Below, in pieces: positions 54,353 through 61,865 of a DNA stretch of 64,000 nucleotides. The DNA comes from Elusimicrobiales bacterium (GTDB lineage: Bacteria; Elusimicrobiota; Elusimicrobia; Elusimicrobiales; UBA9959). The position numbers and the translations under genes are program-made. The first letter of the stretch is position 1. Every line of letters begins with the position of its first letter. Where the stretch lies: positions 1-64,000 of the forward strand of contig JAILAB010000058.1 of assembly GCA_024681855.1 (NCBI GenBank), given 5' to 3'. Below the pieces are notes generated by a model. The model had not been told where the DNA came from and ran no database searches. It worked only from the letters and a program-made list of their open reading frames with translations.

Positions 54353-54440
54353 TGTTCTGCGCCTTGATATTGGCATTCTCTCCGCTCAATGAGGACATGC
54401 GGCGGCTTATGCCGATATGTTAAAATTATATCAAAAGGAA

Positions 54441-57400
54441 ATGGAATATTCTGTAAAGGGCATTCCTAATTTGAGCGCCCGCCTCTGGTTTGCCCTTGCC
54501 AGACAGCAGGAAAAAAAAACGGACGCTTTATTTATCATTAAACCGGAAGAAGCGCAAGAAGCGCTGAATGCCGCAGAATCGCTTTTGTCCATAATGCCTG
54601 AGAACTCGCAGATTCCGGAGCTTTGCGTTTGGGAAGGAGATACTGCCCAGAAAGCCGCCGCATTGCGGAAACTGTGCCGTCATGAAAAACAACAGCTGAT
54701 ATTTCACATACTTTCTAAAGAAACATTATGCTCTTCATTTCCAGATAAAGCGGCATACGATGACTTGTCGCTGCGTATTATCAGAGGAAGAAATTATCAG
54801 CGCAATAAGATAACCGGCAGGCTGTCAGAAATTGGTTATGAGCGTGTTTTTTTTGTAGAGGAGAGAGGCGATTATGCGGTTAGGGGCTCAGTTCTGGATG
54901 TCTTTCCTTTAGATGCTGAGAAGCCTCTGCGTCTTTTTTTTGATGATGATCTGCTTGCTGGCATTAGATATTTTGAAATAGACAGCCAGCACACTTCAGA
55001 TTTCCTTGACTCTTTTGAAATTCCGCCAAAAAATTTTGGCAGCGCGCGCCGGCCATTCATTTCCTTTTTAGGAAAAGAATTTTTTGCTGTTTCCTGCATG
55101 GATATCTGGAAGGAAGATATGCCGGAAATTCCCTGTCTTTATCTTGCGGAAGCAATTACTCCTGACTTTGATGAAGATTTCGGGGCTGCAAAAAATTTGA
55201 GTTTCGGCCTTTCTCCCGAAATGCTTTCCGCTGAAATTCGCCGCTTGCGCAAATGCGGATTTACTGTATATTTCTTTTGCATAAATAAGGGCGAGGCGGA
55301 AAGGATAGGCCGGCTTCTCCAAGGCAAGGATATTGGCGGAACTCTTATTCCTAAAATAGGCTATATATCGGAAGGTTTTGTTCACAATCCCGGCAAAATA
55401 GCTGTTATAACCGCGTCAGAATATCTGATGCGCCGCTATTCTTTCAGCATGGACTCCCATAAGGCAGGCAAGAAATTCTTCAAGTGGAGTGATTTGAAGC
55501 CTGGGGATTATGTGGTTCATGAGGATTATGGCATAGCAAGGTATCGCGGCCTGAAAAAGGCGTATTACCGTACTCAAGATGGTCAGACGGCAGAAGATTC
55601 CGATTGCCTTTATCTGGAATATGCCAGGGGGGATGCTCTTTTTGTCCCATTAGATGATTTCACTAAAGTTCAAAAGTTCATAAGTTCGGAAGGAAAACAG
55701 CCTCATCTTTCTCACATGGACACAAAAACATGGAAAGACATGAAGGGCCGTGTGAAGGAAGAAGTGCGGGAAATGGCAGGAAATATTCTCAGGCTGGAAG
55801 CCGAAAGAGCATTGTGCCATGCCTGTTCATTTGCTCATGGAGGCATTCTGGAGACTGAATTTGAGGAAGCCTTCGCTTATGAGGAAACGCCTGATCAGAA
55901 AAAAGCCATAAAGGAAGTTCTTCAGGACATGGAGGGAGAAATTCCCATGAACAGGCTTATTGCCGGAGATGTCGGATTTGGCAAAACGGAGGTTGCAATG
56001 CGTGCAGCTATGCGCGCGGTGATAAACGGAGCGCAGGCTGCGTTAATTGCCCCTACCACAATACTTGCAGATCAGCATTTCAGGAGCTTTAAGGCCCGTT
56101 TTGCAGGATTTCCGGTGCGGATAAAAGTGCTTTCCCGTTTTGTTTCAGCTAAAGAACAGAAAGAAACCTTGCGTGAGCTGGAATCAGGCAAGGCTGATAT
56201 AGTGATTGGCACGCATCGCCTGCTTCAGAAGGATATTAAATTTTCCAATTTAGGCCTGATGATAGTTGATGAGGAACATCGCTTTGGCGTTAAGGCTAAA
56301 GACCGCATAAAAGAAACAGCAAAAGGCGTTCACTGTCTTCTTATGAGCGCTACGCCAATTCCAAGGACGCTTTACCAGTCTTTGTCTGCCCTTAAAAGCA
56401 TGAGCGTTATTGAAAGCCCTCCTGTGGGAAGACAGGCCGTGTCAACTTTTGTGCGCCCTTTCTCCGAACAGGATGTTGCTTCAGCCGTAGCATACGAGCT
56501 TGCAAGGGGCGGCCAGGTTTTTTATGTGCATAACAGGGTTAAGACAATAGATAGCCGCTGCGCCTATCTTAAAAAGATAATGCCGGAACTGCGCATAGCT
56601 GTAGCGCATGGCCAGCTGTCTTCGGAATCCGTTGCCGGAACCATGAAAGCCTTTCTAAACGGGGAATACGATGTGCTTATGGCTACCACGATAATAGAGT
56701 CAGGCATAGACATTCCTAATGTGAATACTCTTATTGTGGAACAGGCTCATGAGCTTGGTCTTGCGCAGCTTTATCAGCTGCGCGGAAGAATAGGAAGAGG
56801 AAAACGCAAGGCTTTCTGTTATCTTTATTATCCTGGCTGGCTTAATAGCAGCAATGGCAAGGATATTCTGAATAAAAAAACAGATTTGAATATTTCTTTA
56901 AATGCGGAAAAAAGAAAAAAAGATGATAAGACAAGTTCTGTTTCAGAAGATGCTGCCCGCCGGCTAAGCGCATTAGAAGAATTTACAGCATTGGGATCGG
57001 GGTTGAGGCTGGCCATGCGTGATTTGGAAATACGCGGCGCTGGCGATCTCTTAGGCTTGCGGCAGCATGGATTTATAAACAGCGTGGGCCTTGAAATGTA
57101 CATACAGCTCCTTAATGGGGAAATAAACCGCCTTAAAGGCAAAAAGCCTGAAGAAGATTTGCCGGATCCGAGCCTTGACATAGCCGTTACGGCTTATCTG
57201 CCTGAATACTATATTGAAGATGAAATGGAAAGGCTTAATTACTATAAAAAGATTTTGAAAGCGCCGCTCAAGCAGCTTTCAGCCATTTATGATGAACTGG
57301 AAGACTTGTCCGGCCCGGCCCCTGAGCCGGTTAAAAGCCTTTTCCGAATAGCTCGCCTAAAAAAGAGGCTTGGCCGCATTGGAGTTCGTTCAGTAAGACA

Positions 57401-57626
57401 TGTTAAGGACAGTCTTGAGATTTTTTTCCGCCATAGCGCGCCGGTAAGCATGGAATTAGCAAAATTATGGACAAAGGTTTTTGGACAGCGCCTTTCTTTC
57501 ATTCCATCTCCTGACGGCGACGGACTGCGCTTCCTCAAAATCAGCCGCCCGATAGATCTTTTGGATAATTTCCTTAAAATAACGGAAGATAAAATGAAAG
57601 TCTCTTTTAATGAAAGTCTCTTTTAA
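54441..57626 (+). CDS. mfd: Transcription-repair coupling factor
   Basis: 1061 residues. Mfd displaces RNA polymerase stalled at DNA damage and recruits UvrA. Order: UvrB-like N-terminal region (VRGSVLDVFPLDAEKPLRLFFDDD), the RNA-polymerase-interaction (CarD-like) domain (LKPGDYVVHEDYGIARYRGL), a helicase core with Walker A GDVGFGKTE (Lys515), DEEH, SATPIPRTL and QLRGRIGRG, and the TRCF C-terminal domain (LDIAVTAYLPEYYIEDE). A polar insertion of roughly 35 residues lies just after motif VI. An ATG at 54417 is in frame, but TGTTAAAAT (54418-54426), a plausible extended -10, overlaps it; the ATG at 54441 is preferred. Length is within the family range. Confidence 0.95.
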   Translation: MEYSVKGIPNLSARLWFALARQQEKKTDALFIIKPEEAQEALNAAESLLSIMPENSQIPELCVWEGDTAQKAAALRKLCRHEKQQLIFHILSKETLCSSFPDKAAYDDLSLRIIRGRNYQRNKITGRLSEIGYERVFFVEERGDYAVRGSVLDVFPLDAEKPLRLFFDDDLLAGIRYFEIDSQHTSDFLDSFEIPPKNFGSARRPFISFLGKEFFAVSCMDIWKEDMPEIPCLYLAEAITPDFDEDFGAAKNLSFGLSPEMLSAEIRRLRKCGFTVYFFCINKGEAERIGRLLQGKDIGGTLIPKIGYISEGFVHNPGKIAVITASEYLMRRYSFSMDSHKAGKKFFKWSDLKPGDYVVHEDYGIARYRGLKKAYYRTQDGQTAEDSDCLYLEYARGDALFVPLDDFTKVQKFISSEGKQPHLSHMDTKTWKDMKGRVKEEVREMAGNILRLEAERALCHACSFAHGGILETEFEEAFAYEETPDQKKAIKEVLQDMEGEIPMNRLIAGDVGFGKTEVAMRAAMRAVINGAQAALIAPTTILADQHFRSFKARFAGFPVRIKVLSRFVSAKEQKETLRELESGKADIVIGTHRLLQKDIKFSNLGLMIVDEEHRFGVKAKDRIKETAKGVHCLLMSATPIPRTLYQSLSALKSMSVIESPPVGRQAVSTFVRPFSEQDVASAVAYELARGGQVFYVHNRVKTIDSRCAYLKKIMPELRIAVAHGQLSSESVAGTMKAFLNGEYDVLMATTIIESGIDIPNVNTLIVEQAHELGLAQLYQLRGRIGRGKRKAFCYLYYPGWLNSSNGKDILNKKTDLNISLNAEKRKKDDKTSSVSEDAARRLSALEEFTALGSGLRLAMRDLEIRGAGDLLGLRQHGFINSVGLEMYIQLLNGEINRLKGKKPEEDLPDPSLDIAVTAYLPEYYIEDEMERLNYYKKILKAPLKQLSAIYDELEDLSGPAPEPVKSLFRIARLKKRLGRIGVRSVRHVKDSLEIFFRHSAPVSMELAKLWTKVFGQRLSFIPSPDGDGLRFLKISRPIDLLDNFLKITEDKMKVSFNESLF

Positions 57627-57759
57627 AGAAAAGTATTGATACAATATAATTATAAAGAACGCAAAGATTACTTCGTAGTCCTGAACTTGTTTCAGGCCCT
57701 CTTTAAGCTGCAGAGATGCTGAAATAAATTCAGCACGGCGTAAAAACTGTAAAATCAAT
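57627..57759 (-). repeat. Dispersed intergenic repeat, copy 2
   Basis: Reverse-complement relative of 44499-44634. Palindromes CCTGAACTTGTTTCAGG (57680-57696) and TGCTGAAATAAATTCAGCA (57717-57735) are in the same order and spacing when read on the minus strand. The end of mfd forms its left border. The stretch from 57760 to 57927 beyond it is AT-rich and holds a TGTATAAT box (57884-57891) ahead of the SGNH gene. Confidence 0.85.
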
Positions 57760-57927
57760 ATTCTTCTTAATAAAGAGCAAAATGAAAAGTTCTGAAAAAT
57801 AAAAATTGCCGCGATTAATGATGAAAACAGTTTCTTTTGTTAATTTTTCATGCTCTTGCAAATAAAGATTATAATTAGTAAAAATGTATAATTAAGGAAG
57901 TTCAGTATTTTACCGAAAGGAGTATTT

Positions 57928-58644
57928 ATGAAAAAGCTTCTTATGCTTGTTATGATGTTCATGATTGCAGTTCCGGCATCTGCCTCTAATGTGCTTTTCA
58001 TCGGTGATTCTCATTCCGTAGGGCCTTTCGGCTGGAAAATGGATGAGCTTGTGCGCCGCGAGTCTGGAATTAATATTGGCACTTATGCAAGCTGCGGCTC
58101 TGTGTTTAACTGGTGGGAAACAGGCCATGCTACATCATGCGGTTATTTTTTTAGGGATATTAAAGGCTCAACTCTTCATGGCACAAAAACAGCAACGCCC
58201 ATTTTTGATAATCTAATGAAAGAAATAAAACCTCAGATGGTTATTGTTGAGCTTGGCGCAAACTATGCAGGCTGGACTTCAGACGAAGCTGCAGTGGCAG
58301 ATATGAAAAAACTTGTTAAAAAAATCTCTGACGCTGGGGCAAAATGTTTTTGGATAAGCAAGCCCGATGCCCGCAAAGGCAAGGAGAACATCCCCCGCAT
58401 ATTAAGGCTTACCAGAGAGGCTGTGTTGCCATACTGTGCTTTTTTTGACAGCACTTTAGTTACCGAATATCCTGCTGAAGGAGGAGACGGTGTTCATTAT
58501 TGGAATGAAAAGGGCCGTCCCATTGCCGAAAACTGGGCGCATGAGGCTTTTAAGGCAATGAAGCCTATGCTTGCGGATCTGCATGGCAAACAGGATTCTT
58601 CTGATAAGGAATCCTCTAATAAAACAGAGGCAGAATCTAACTGA
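57928..58644 (+). CDS. Secreted SGNH/GDSL-type hydrolase
   Basis: 238 residues. Signal peptide (MLVMMFMIAVPASA) directly followed by block I GDSHS with the nucleophile Ser28, a later ELGANYA (block III Asn), and block V DGVHYW (Asp187, His190). The whole catalytic set is present. The family removes acyl groups from lipids, glycans or peptidoglycan; an envelope O-acetyl esterase is a reasonable guess. GAAAGGAG precedes the ATG. The C-terminus is a polar Ser/Lys/Glu tail. Substrate unknown. Confidence 0.85.
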   Translation: MKKLLMLVMMFMIAVPASASNVLFIGDSHSVGPFGWKMDELVRRESGINIGTYASCGSVFNWWETGHATSCGYFFRDIKGSTLHGTKTATPIFDNLMKEIKPQMVIVELGANYAGWTSDEAAVADMKKLVKKISDAGAKCFWISKPDARKGKENIPRILRLTREAVLPYCAFFDSTLVTEYPAEGGDGVHYWNEKGRPIAENWAHEAFKAMKPMLADLHGKQDSSDKESSNKTEAESN

Positions 58645-58669
58645 AATATTTTTATAATTAACACGAAGT

Positions 58670-59086
58670 ATGGGAAAAAGGCTTTCTTCAAAATCAACTG
58701 TTTATCTTATTGACGGGTCAAATTTTGTAATGCGTTTTGGCGACAAGCCTTTTCATATCGCCGAAGAAGAGTTTACTGACTGGCTAAGTTTGGCTCGCAG
58801 CACAGAGCTTCTTTCCAATGATGAATTCAGAGTTATATTTGATGGCCCCTGCCGCAGGGAAAAACCTGCGGGACAGGGAATAATCGTTTATTATACGGAT
58901 TCAGAGCCTGCTGATGACTATATAGTCGAGACTGGGGCTTTTCTTACTGGCGCGCATTCCAGAACTGTAATCGTTTCCTCTGACAATGGACTGCTTGCCA
59001 GAGCAAAAGAAGACAATGTCCTCACATTGAGATGTGAGGCTTTTTTTAAACTTGTTCAATGCGAGATTGATAAAAAATCCCGCTAA
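58670..59086 (+). CDS. NYN/YacP-like RNase domain protein
   Basis: 138 residues. PIN/NYN fold: VYLIDGSNFVMRF with the first acidic residue, FRVIFDGPCRREKP, YTDSEPADDYIVETGAF and TVIVSSDNGLLARAK carry the acidic residues of the active site. YacP/NYN proteins are predicted or shown metal-dependent ribonucleases (B. subtilis Rae1 cuts ribosome-bound mRNA). This one is shorter than Rae1. TATAAT ends 11 bases before the ATG; no clear ribosome site. It stands 25 bp after the SGNH hydrolase. Confidence 0.82.
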   Translation: MGKRLSSKSTVYLIDGSNFVMRFGDKPFHIAEEEFTDWLSLARSTELLSNDEFRVIFDGPCRREKPAGQGIIVYYTDSEPADDYIVETGAFLTGAHSRTVIVSSDNGLLARAKEDNVLTLRCEAFFKLVQCEIDKKSR

Positions 59087-59105
59087 AATATTACTAAAAT
59101 ATCGT

Positions 59106-60134
59106 ATGAATATAAAAAAACTGTTATTTATATTTTTTTCAATGGCATTGCTTGCTGCCATTCCTTATGCAGCGTTTGCTGCCGATGATGATTTTATGTG
59201 GCAAGATGAGGATGAGACTGCATATACTGCGCCTGCCGCAAAAAAATCAGTTAGCAATAAGAAAAAGACAAAGGCTATGTCAGCAAATGCTTCTAAATCA
59301 GCAAAAAAAAGATTGAACAAAAAAAATAAACGCAATAATACTGCTCTGAATGATGATGCCGCGTCTGAAAAATCGGTTTTATCAAATAAAAATAAACCTG
59401 CTGCACAGACTGCGAAAATAAAAAAGTTTAGAAAGAAAACATCAGATGAAATAGACCAGCTTCCATTGCCGCCTCCTCCTAAGAAGAAAAATAAAGAGGA
59501 TTCCCTTTTGCCAAGTAAAGATAAAAAGGAGAATTCTGGAACGGAGAAAAAGACAGAATCTTCTTCTGAGCCGGGAGAGCCTGATTATGAGGCATGGGAT
59601 AGGGAGTATCAGGAAGCTCTTGCCGCTGAGGAAGCGAAAAAAAAGCAGGAGCAGGCTGCTGAAGAGGACTCTGAGCCTAGGGAGCTTAATTATAAGATGC
59701 TTTCCGGGTGGGAGACAGATTCCCGCGATGGCCGCGGAGCGGCTTTCTCTATGAAAAAAAATTCAGCTTCATTCGTAGTTAATGAAAAAAAAGAATCGTG
59801 CGATTCTAAACTGATATTGAAAGAAGTCAATGCTGAACATAAAAAATTTAAACAGAGGGATCGTCCGTCAAAAGTCAAAGCCTATGCCATAAAAAATGGC
59901 GTTTCAGGGTATTACTTCAGTATTGATGACGATCGCAGCAAGCATTATTTTGCTTTTATATGCGCAGGCTCTAAAACTCTTTACATTACATTGAAAAATG
60001 CAGAGTCTGATTCTGTCTTTCAGGAAGCTATGAAATCTTTGCAGATGGAAAAGATCAGCTCAAAAAATAAAAAAAATGCAGAAAAACCTACTCTTAAGCC
60101 TGTAGTTTATATGACGGACATTCTTGTGAGATAA
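59106..60134 (+). CDS. Exported Lys-rich protein of unknown function
   Basis: 342 residues. A signal peptide (LLFIFFSMALLAAIPYAAFA) is followed by about 190 low-complexity residues rich in Lys, Asn, Ser and Glu, with PLPPPPKKK near residue 120. A compact C-terminal region (about 205-325; YKMLSGWETDSRDGRGAAFSMKKNSASFVVNEKKE, YYFSIDDDRSKHYFAFICAG) looks like a folded domain of alternating strands that I do not recognise. I use the ATG at 59106, which begins the signal peptide. The frame is open back to 59034, overlapping the previous gene. It may be an envelope protein whose basic linker binds the cell wall. Confidence 0.65.
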   Translation: MNIKKLLFIFFSMALLAAIPYAAFAADDDFMWQDEDETAYTAPAAKKSVSNKKKTKAMSANASKSAKKRLNKKNKRNNTALNDDAASEKSVLSNKNKPAAQTAKIKKFRKKTSDEIDQLPLPPPPKKKNKEDSLLPSKDKKENSGTEKKTESSSEPGEPDYEAWDREYQEALAAEEAKKKQEQAAEEDSEPRELNYKMLSGWETDSRDGRGAAFSMKKNSASFVVNEKKESCDSKLILKEVNAEHKKFKQRDRPSKVKAYAIKNGVSGYYFSIDDDRSKHYFAFICAGSKTLYITLKNAESDSVFQEAMKSLQMEKISSKNKKNAEKPTLKPVVYMTDILVR

Positions 60135-60221
60135 ATTTTTCTGTTAATTGATTAATATAAATTGCTACAATAATATTTGTCCAGCTTATGGACAAAGCTG
60201 TTTGAAAAGCAGTTTTCTGCC

Positions 60222-60305
60222 GGGCTTGTGGCGGAACTGGTAGACGCGACGGACTTAAAATCCGTTTCCCGCAAGGGAGTATGGGTTCGATTCCCATCAT
60301 GCCCA
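60222..60305 (+). tRNA. tRNA-Leu (anticodon TAA)
   Basis: Class II tRNA, 84 nt: D-arm GCGGAACTGGTAGACGC, anticodon loop CTTAAAA, long variable arm (TCCCGCAAGGGA), T-arm ATGGG-TTCGATT-CCCAT. The acceptor pairs GGGCTTG with CATGCCC, leaving a U-U mismatch at 5/68. Discriminator A, CCA not encoded. An extended -10-like TGCTACAAT lies at 60163-60171. The psd start is 30 bp downstream. Confidence 0.95.
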
Positions 60306-60335
60306 CACAAATTTTTAATGTATCCTGGAGGATAT

Positions 60336-60962
60336 ATGCCTGTTGCCCCTATTGGATTTAAAGTCATCGCTTTTGGCCTTGCTGCTGTTGTAGCAGGGCT
60401 TATTCTTTTAAAATGGTGTTTTTGGCTCGGCATGCCTCTGATTGTATTAGGCATTTTATTCTCTGCGTTTTCACTTTATTTTTTCCGCGACCCGGAAAGG
60501 CCTAGAGTATTTGCTGATCAGGAAATTGCATGTCCTGCGGATGGCACTGTAATGTCTGTTCAGAATGAAGGCAAGCCCGGAATAACGGTAATCAGAATTT
60601 TTCTCTCCATTTTTAATGTGCATGTTCAGCGCGCTCCCATTGCCGGCACCATTACGGAGACAAAATACACGAAAGGCAAGTTTGCCGTAGCATATAAGCC
60701 TGAAGCTCGTGAAAATGAAAAAAATTTAATAGCTATAACAGGCCAGGATGGCCGAAAGGTTGAAATTGAACAGATAACTGGCGCAATTGCCAGAAGAATA
60801 GCCTGCTATGTTGCTGAAGGACAGAATGTTAAGTCTGGAGAAAGAGTAGGAATGATTTACTTCGGTTCACAGGTCGCTGTTTATCTTCCTGAAAACGCAA
60901 AAATTCTTGTTAAGCCTGGAGATAAGGTGGCCGGCGCGGAGACTGTCTTAGCTACATGGTAA
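60336..60962 (+). CDS. psd: Phosphatidylserine decarboxylase, short form
   Basis: 208 residues. Makes phosphatidylethanolamine. The short family type: two N-terminal membrane segments (VIAFGLAAVVAGLILL, LGMPLIVLGILFSAF), FFRDPERPRVF, SPADGT-like CPADGTVMSV, SIFNVHVQRAPIAG, and the self-cleavage site YFGS, where Ser178 becomes the pyruvoyl group. A CTGGAGG ribosome site precedes the ATG at 60336. The frame is open further up through the tRNA but cannot be used there. pssA follows within 11 bp. Confidence 0.95.
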   Translation: MPVAPIGFKVIAFGLAAVVAGLILLKWCFWLGMPLIVLGILFSAFSLYFFRDPERPRVFADQEIACPADGTVMSVQNEGKPGITVIRIFLSIFNVHVQRAPIAGTITETKYTKGKFAVAYKPEARENEKNLIAITGQDGRKVEIEQITGAIARRIACYVAEGQNVKSGERVGMIYFGSQVAVYLPENAKILVKPGDKVAGAETVLATW

Positions 60963-60972
60963 TGTTTAGGTA

Positions 60973-61785
60973 ATGACTATGCAGGAAAAAAAGAATATTG
61001 CTGATAAAATCGGAAAAATAGACATAGAAAAAATAAAGCATACTGGAGCCGTGGCTGTTCCGTCTATGTTCACGCTTGCAAATATGGGCTTTGGCTTTTT
61101 TGCGATACTTTCAGCATCGGAGGGGGATTATGTCCGCGCTGCATGGCTCATAGTGTGTTCTTATTTCATGGATATGTTAGATGGCCGTGTTGCCAGATTC
61201 CTCCATGGCGAAAGCCCATTGGGCGTTGAGCTTGACTCATTTGCCGACTGGATGTCTTTTGGCATTGCTCCTGCATATATAATGTTCCGCATGACCTTAA
61301 AGGATATCGGTTATATAGGCTATGCCATAGCTTTCTTTTATGTCCTTTGCGGCCTTTTGAGGCTTGCCAGATTCAACCTTAAAGCTCATTTTGGCGAAGA
61401 AGAAAATTCTCATGCCTCTTTTCAAGGTCTGCCAATTCCGGGAGCGGCTGGCGTAATAATTGCCATTGTTTTAAACTATAGCCTTGTGGAGTCGCTTAGG
61501 GAAGGCGTTTGGGCTAGCATTATGGCAGGCGTATTCGCTTCCTCCTCTTTTATAGTGCCAGTTCTTTCCCTGCTAATGGTGTCTTCAATTCCTTTCCCGG
61601 CTTATAAGGGCGGCATAAGTATGGCTTCTAAATCCGCGCTTATACTTTTGACTGCTGTTCTTGTTCTTTTTATCGGATATCCGAGAGAAACCCTTTTTGT
61701 TGTTTTTTCTTGTTATGTGCTTTACGGCATATTAAGATGCTTGCTCAATCTGATTAAATCTTTATTTAAAAGCAAGACAGCTTAA
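60973..61785 (+). CDS. pssA: CDP-diacylglycerol-serine O-phosphatidyltransferase
   Basis: 270-residue integral membrane CDP-alcohol phosphotransferase that makes phosphatidylserine, the substrate of Psd. The signature DMLDGRVARFLHGESPLGVELDSFAD is complete (DGxxAR...GxxxDxxxD). Eight or so membrane helices. The order psd-pssA is common in bacteria. It ends at a strong bidirectional terminator. Start choice between ATGs at 60973 and 60979 is open. Confidence 0.95.
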   Translation: MTMQEKKNIADKIGKIDIEKIKHTGAVAVPSMFTLANMGFGFFAILSASEGDYVRAAWLIVCSYFMDMLDGRVARFLHGESPLGVELDSFADWMSFGIAPAYIMFRMTLKDIGYIGYAIAFFYVLCGLLRLARFNLKAHFGEEENSHASFQGLPIPGAAGVIIAIVLNYSLVESLREGVWASIMAGVFASSSFIVPVLSLLMVSSIPFPAYKGGISMASKSALILLTAVLVLFIGYPRETLFVVFSCYVLYGILRCLLNLIKSLFKSKTA

Positions 61786-61804
61786 TTTTTTTGCGGCTTA
61801 ATAT

Positions 61805-61848
61805 AAAACAGCCTCGGAAATAATATTTATTTCCGAGGCTGTTTTTTT
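61805..61848. terminator. Bidirectional terminator between pssA and metG
   Basis: AAAACAGCCTCGGAAATA (61805-61822) and its perfect complement at 61828-61845, 5-base loop, T-run following. Confidence 0.92.
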
Positions 61849-61865
61849 ACAATGCTTATTCTTCT

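Noticed and set aside
60176-60196. Palindrome TTTGTCCA-GCTTA-TGGACAAA before tRNA-Leu
   Set aside because: It could be an operator, but it falls on the likely start of the tRNA transcript with no second copy in the window; not enough to name it.
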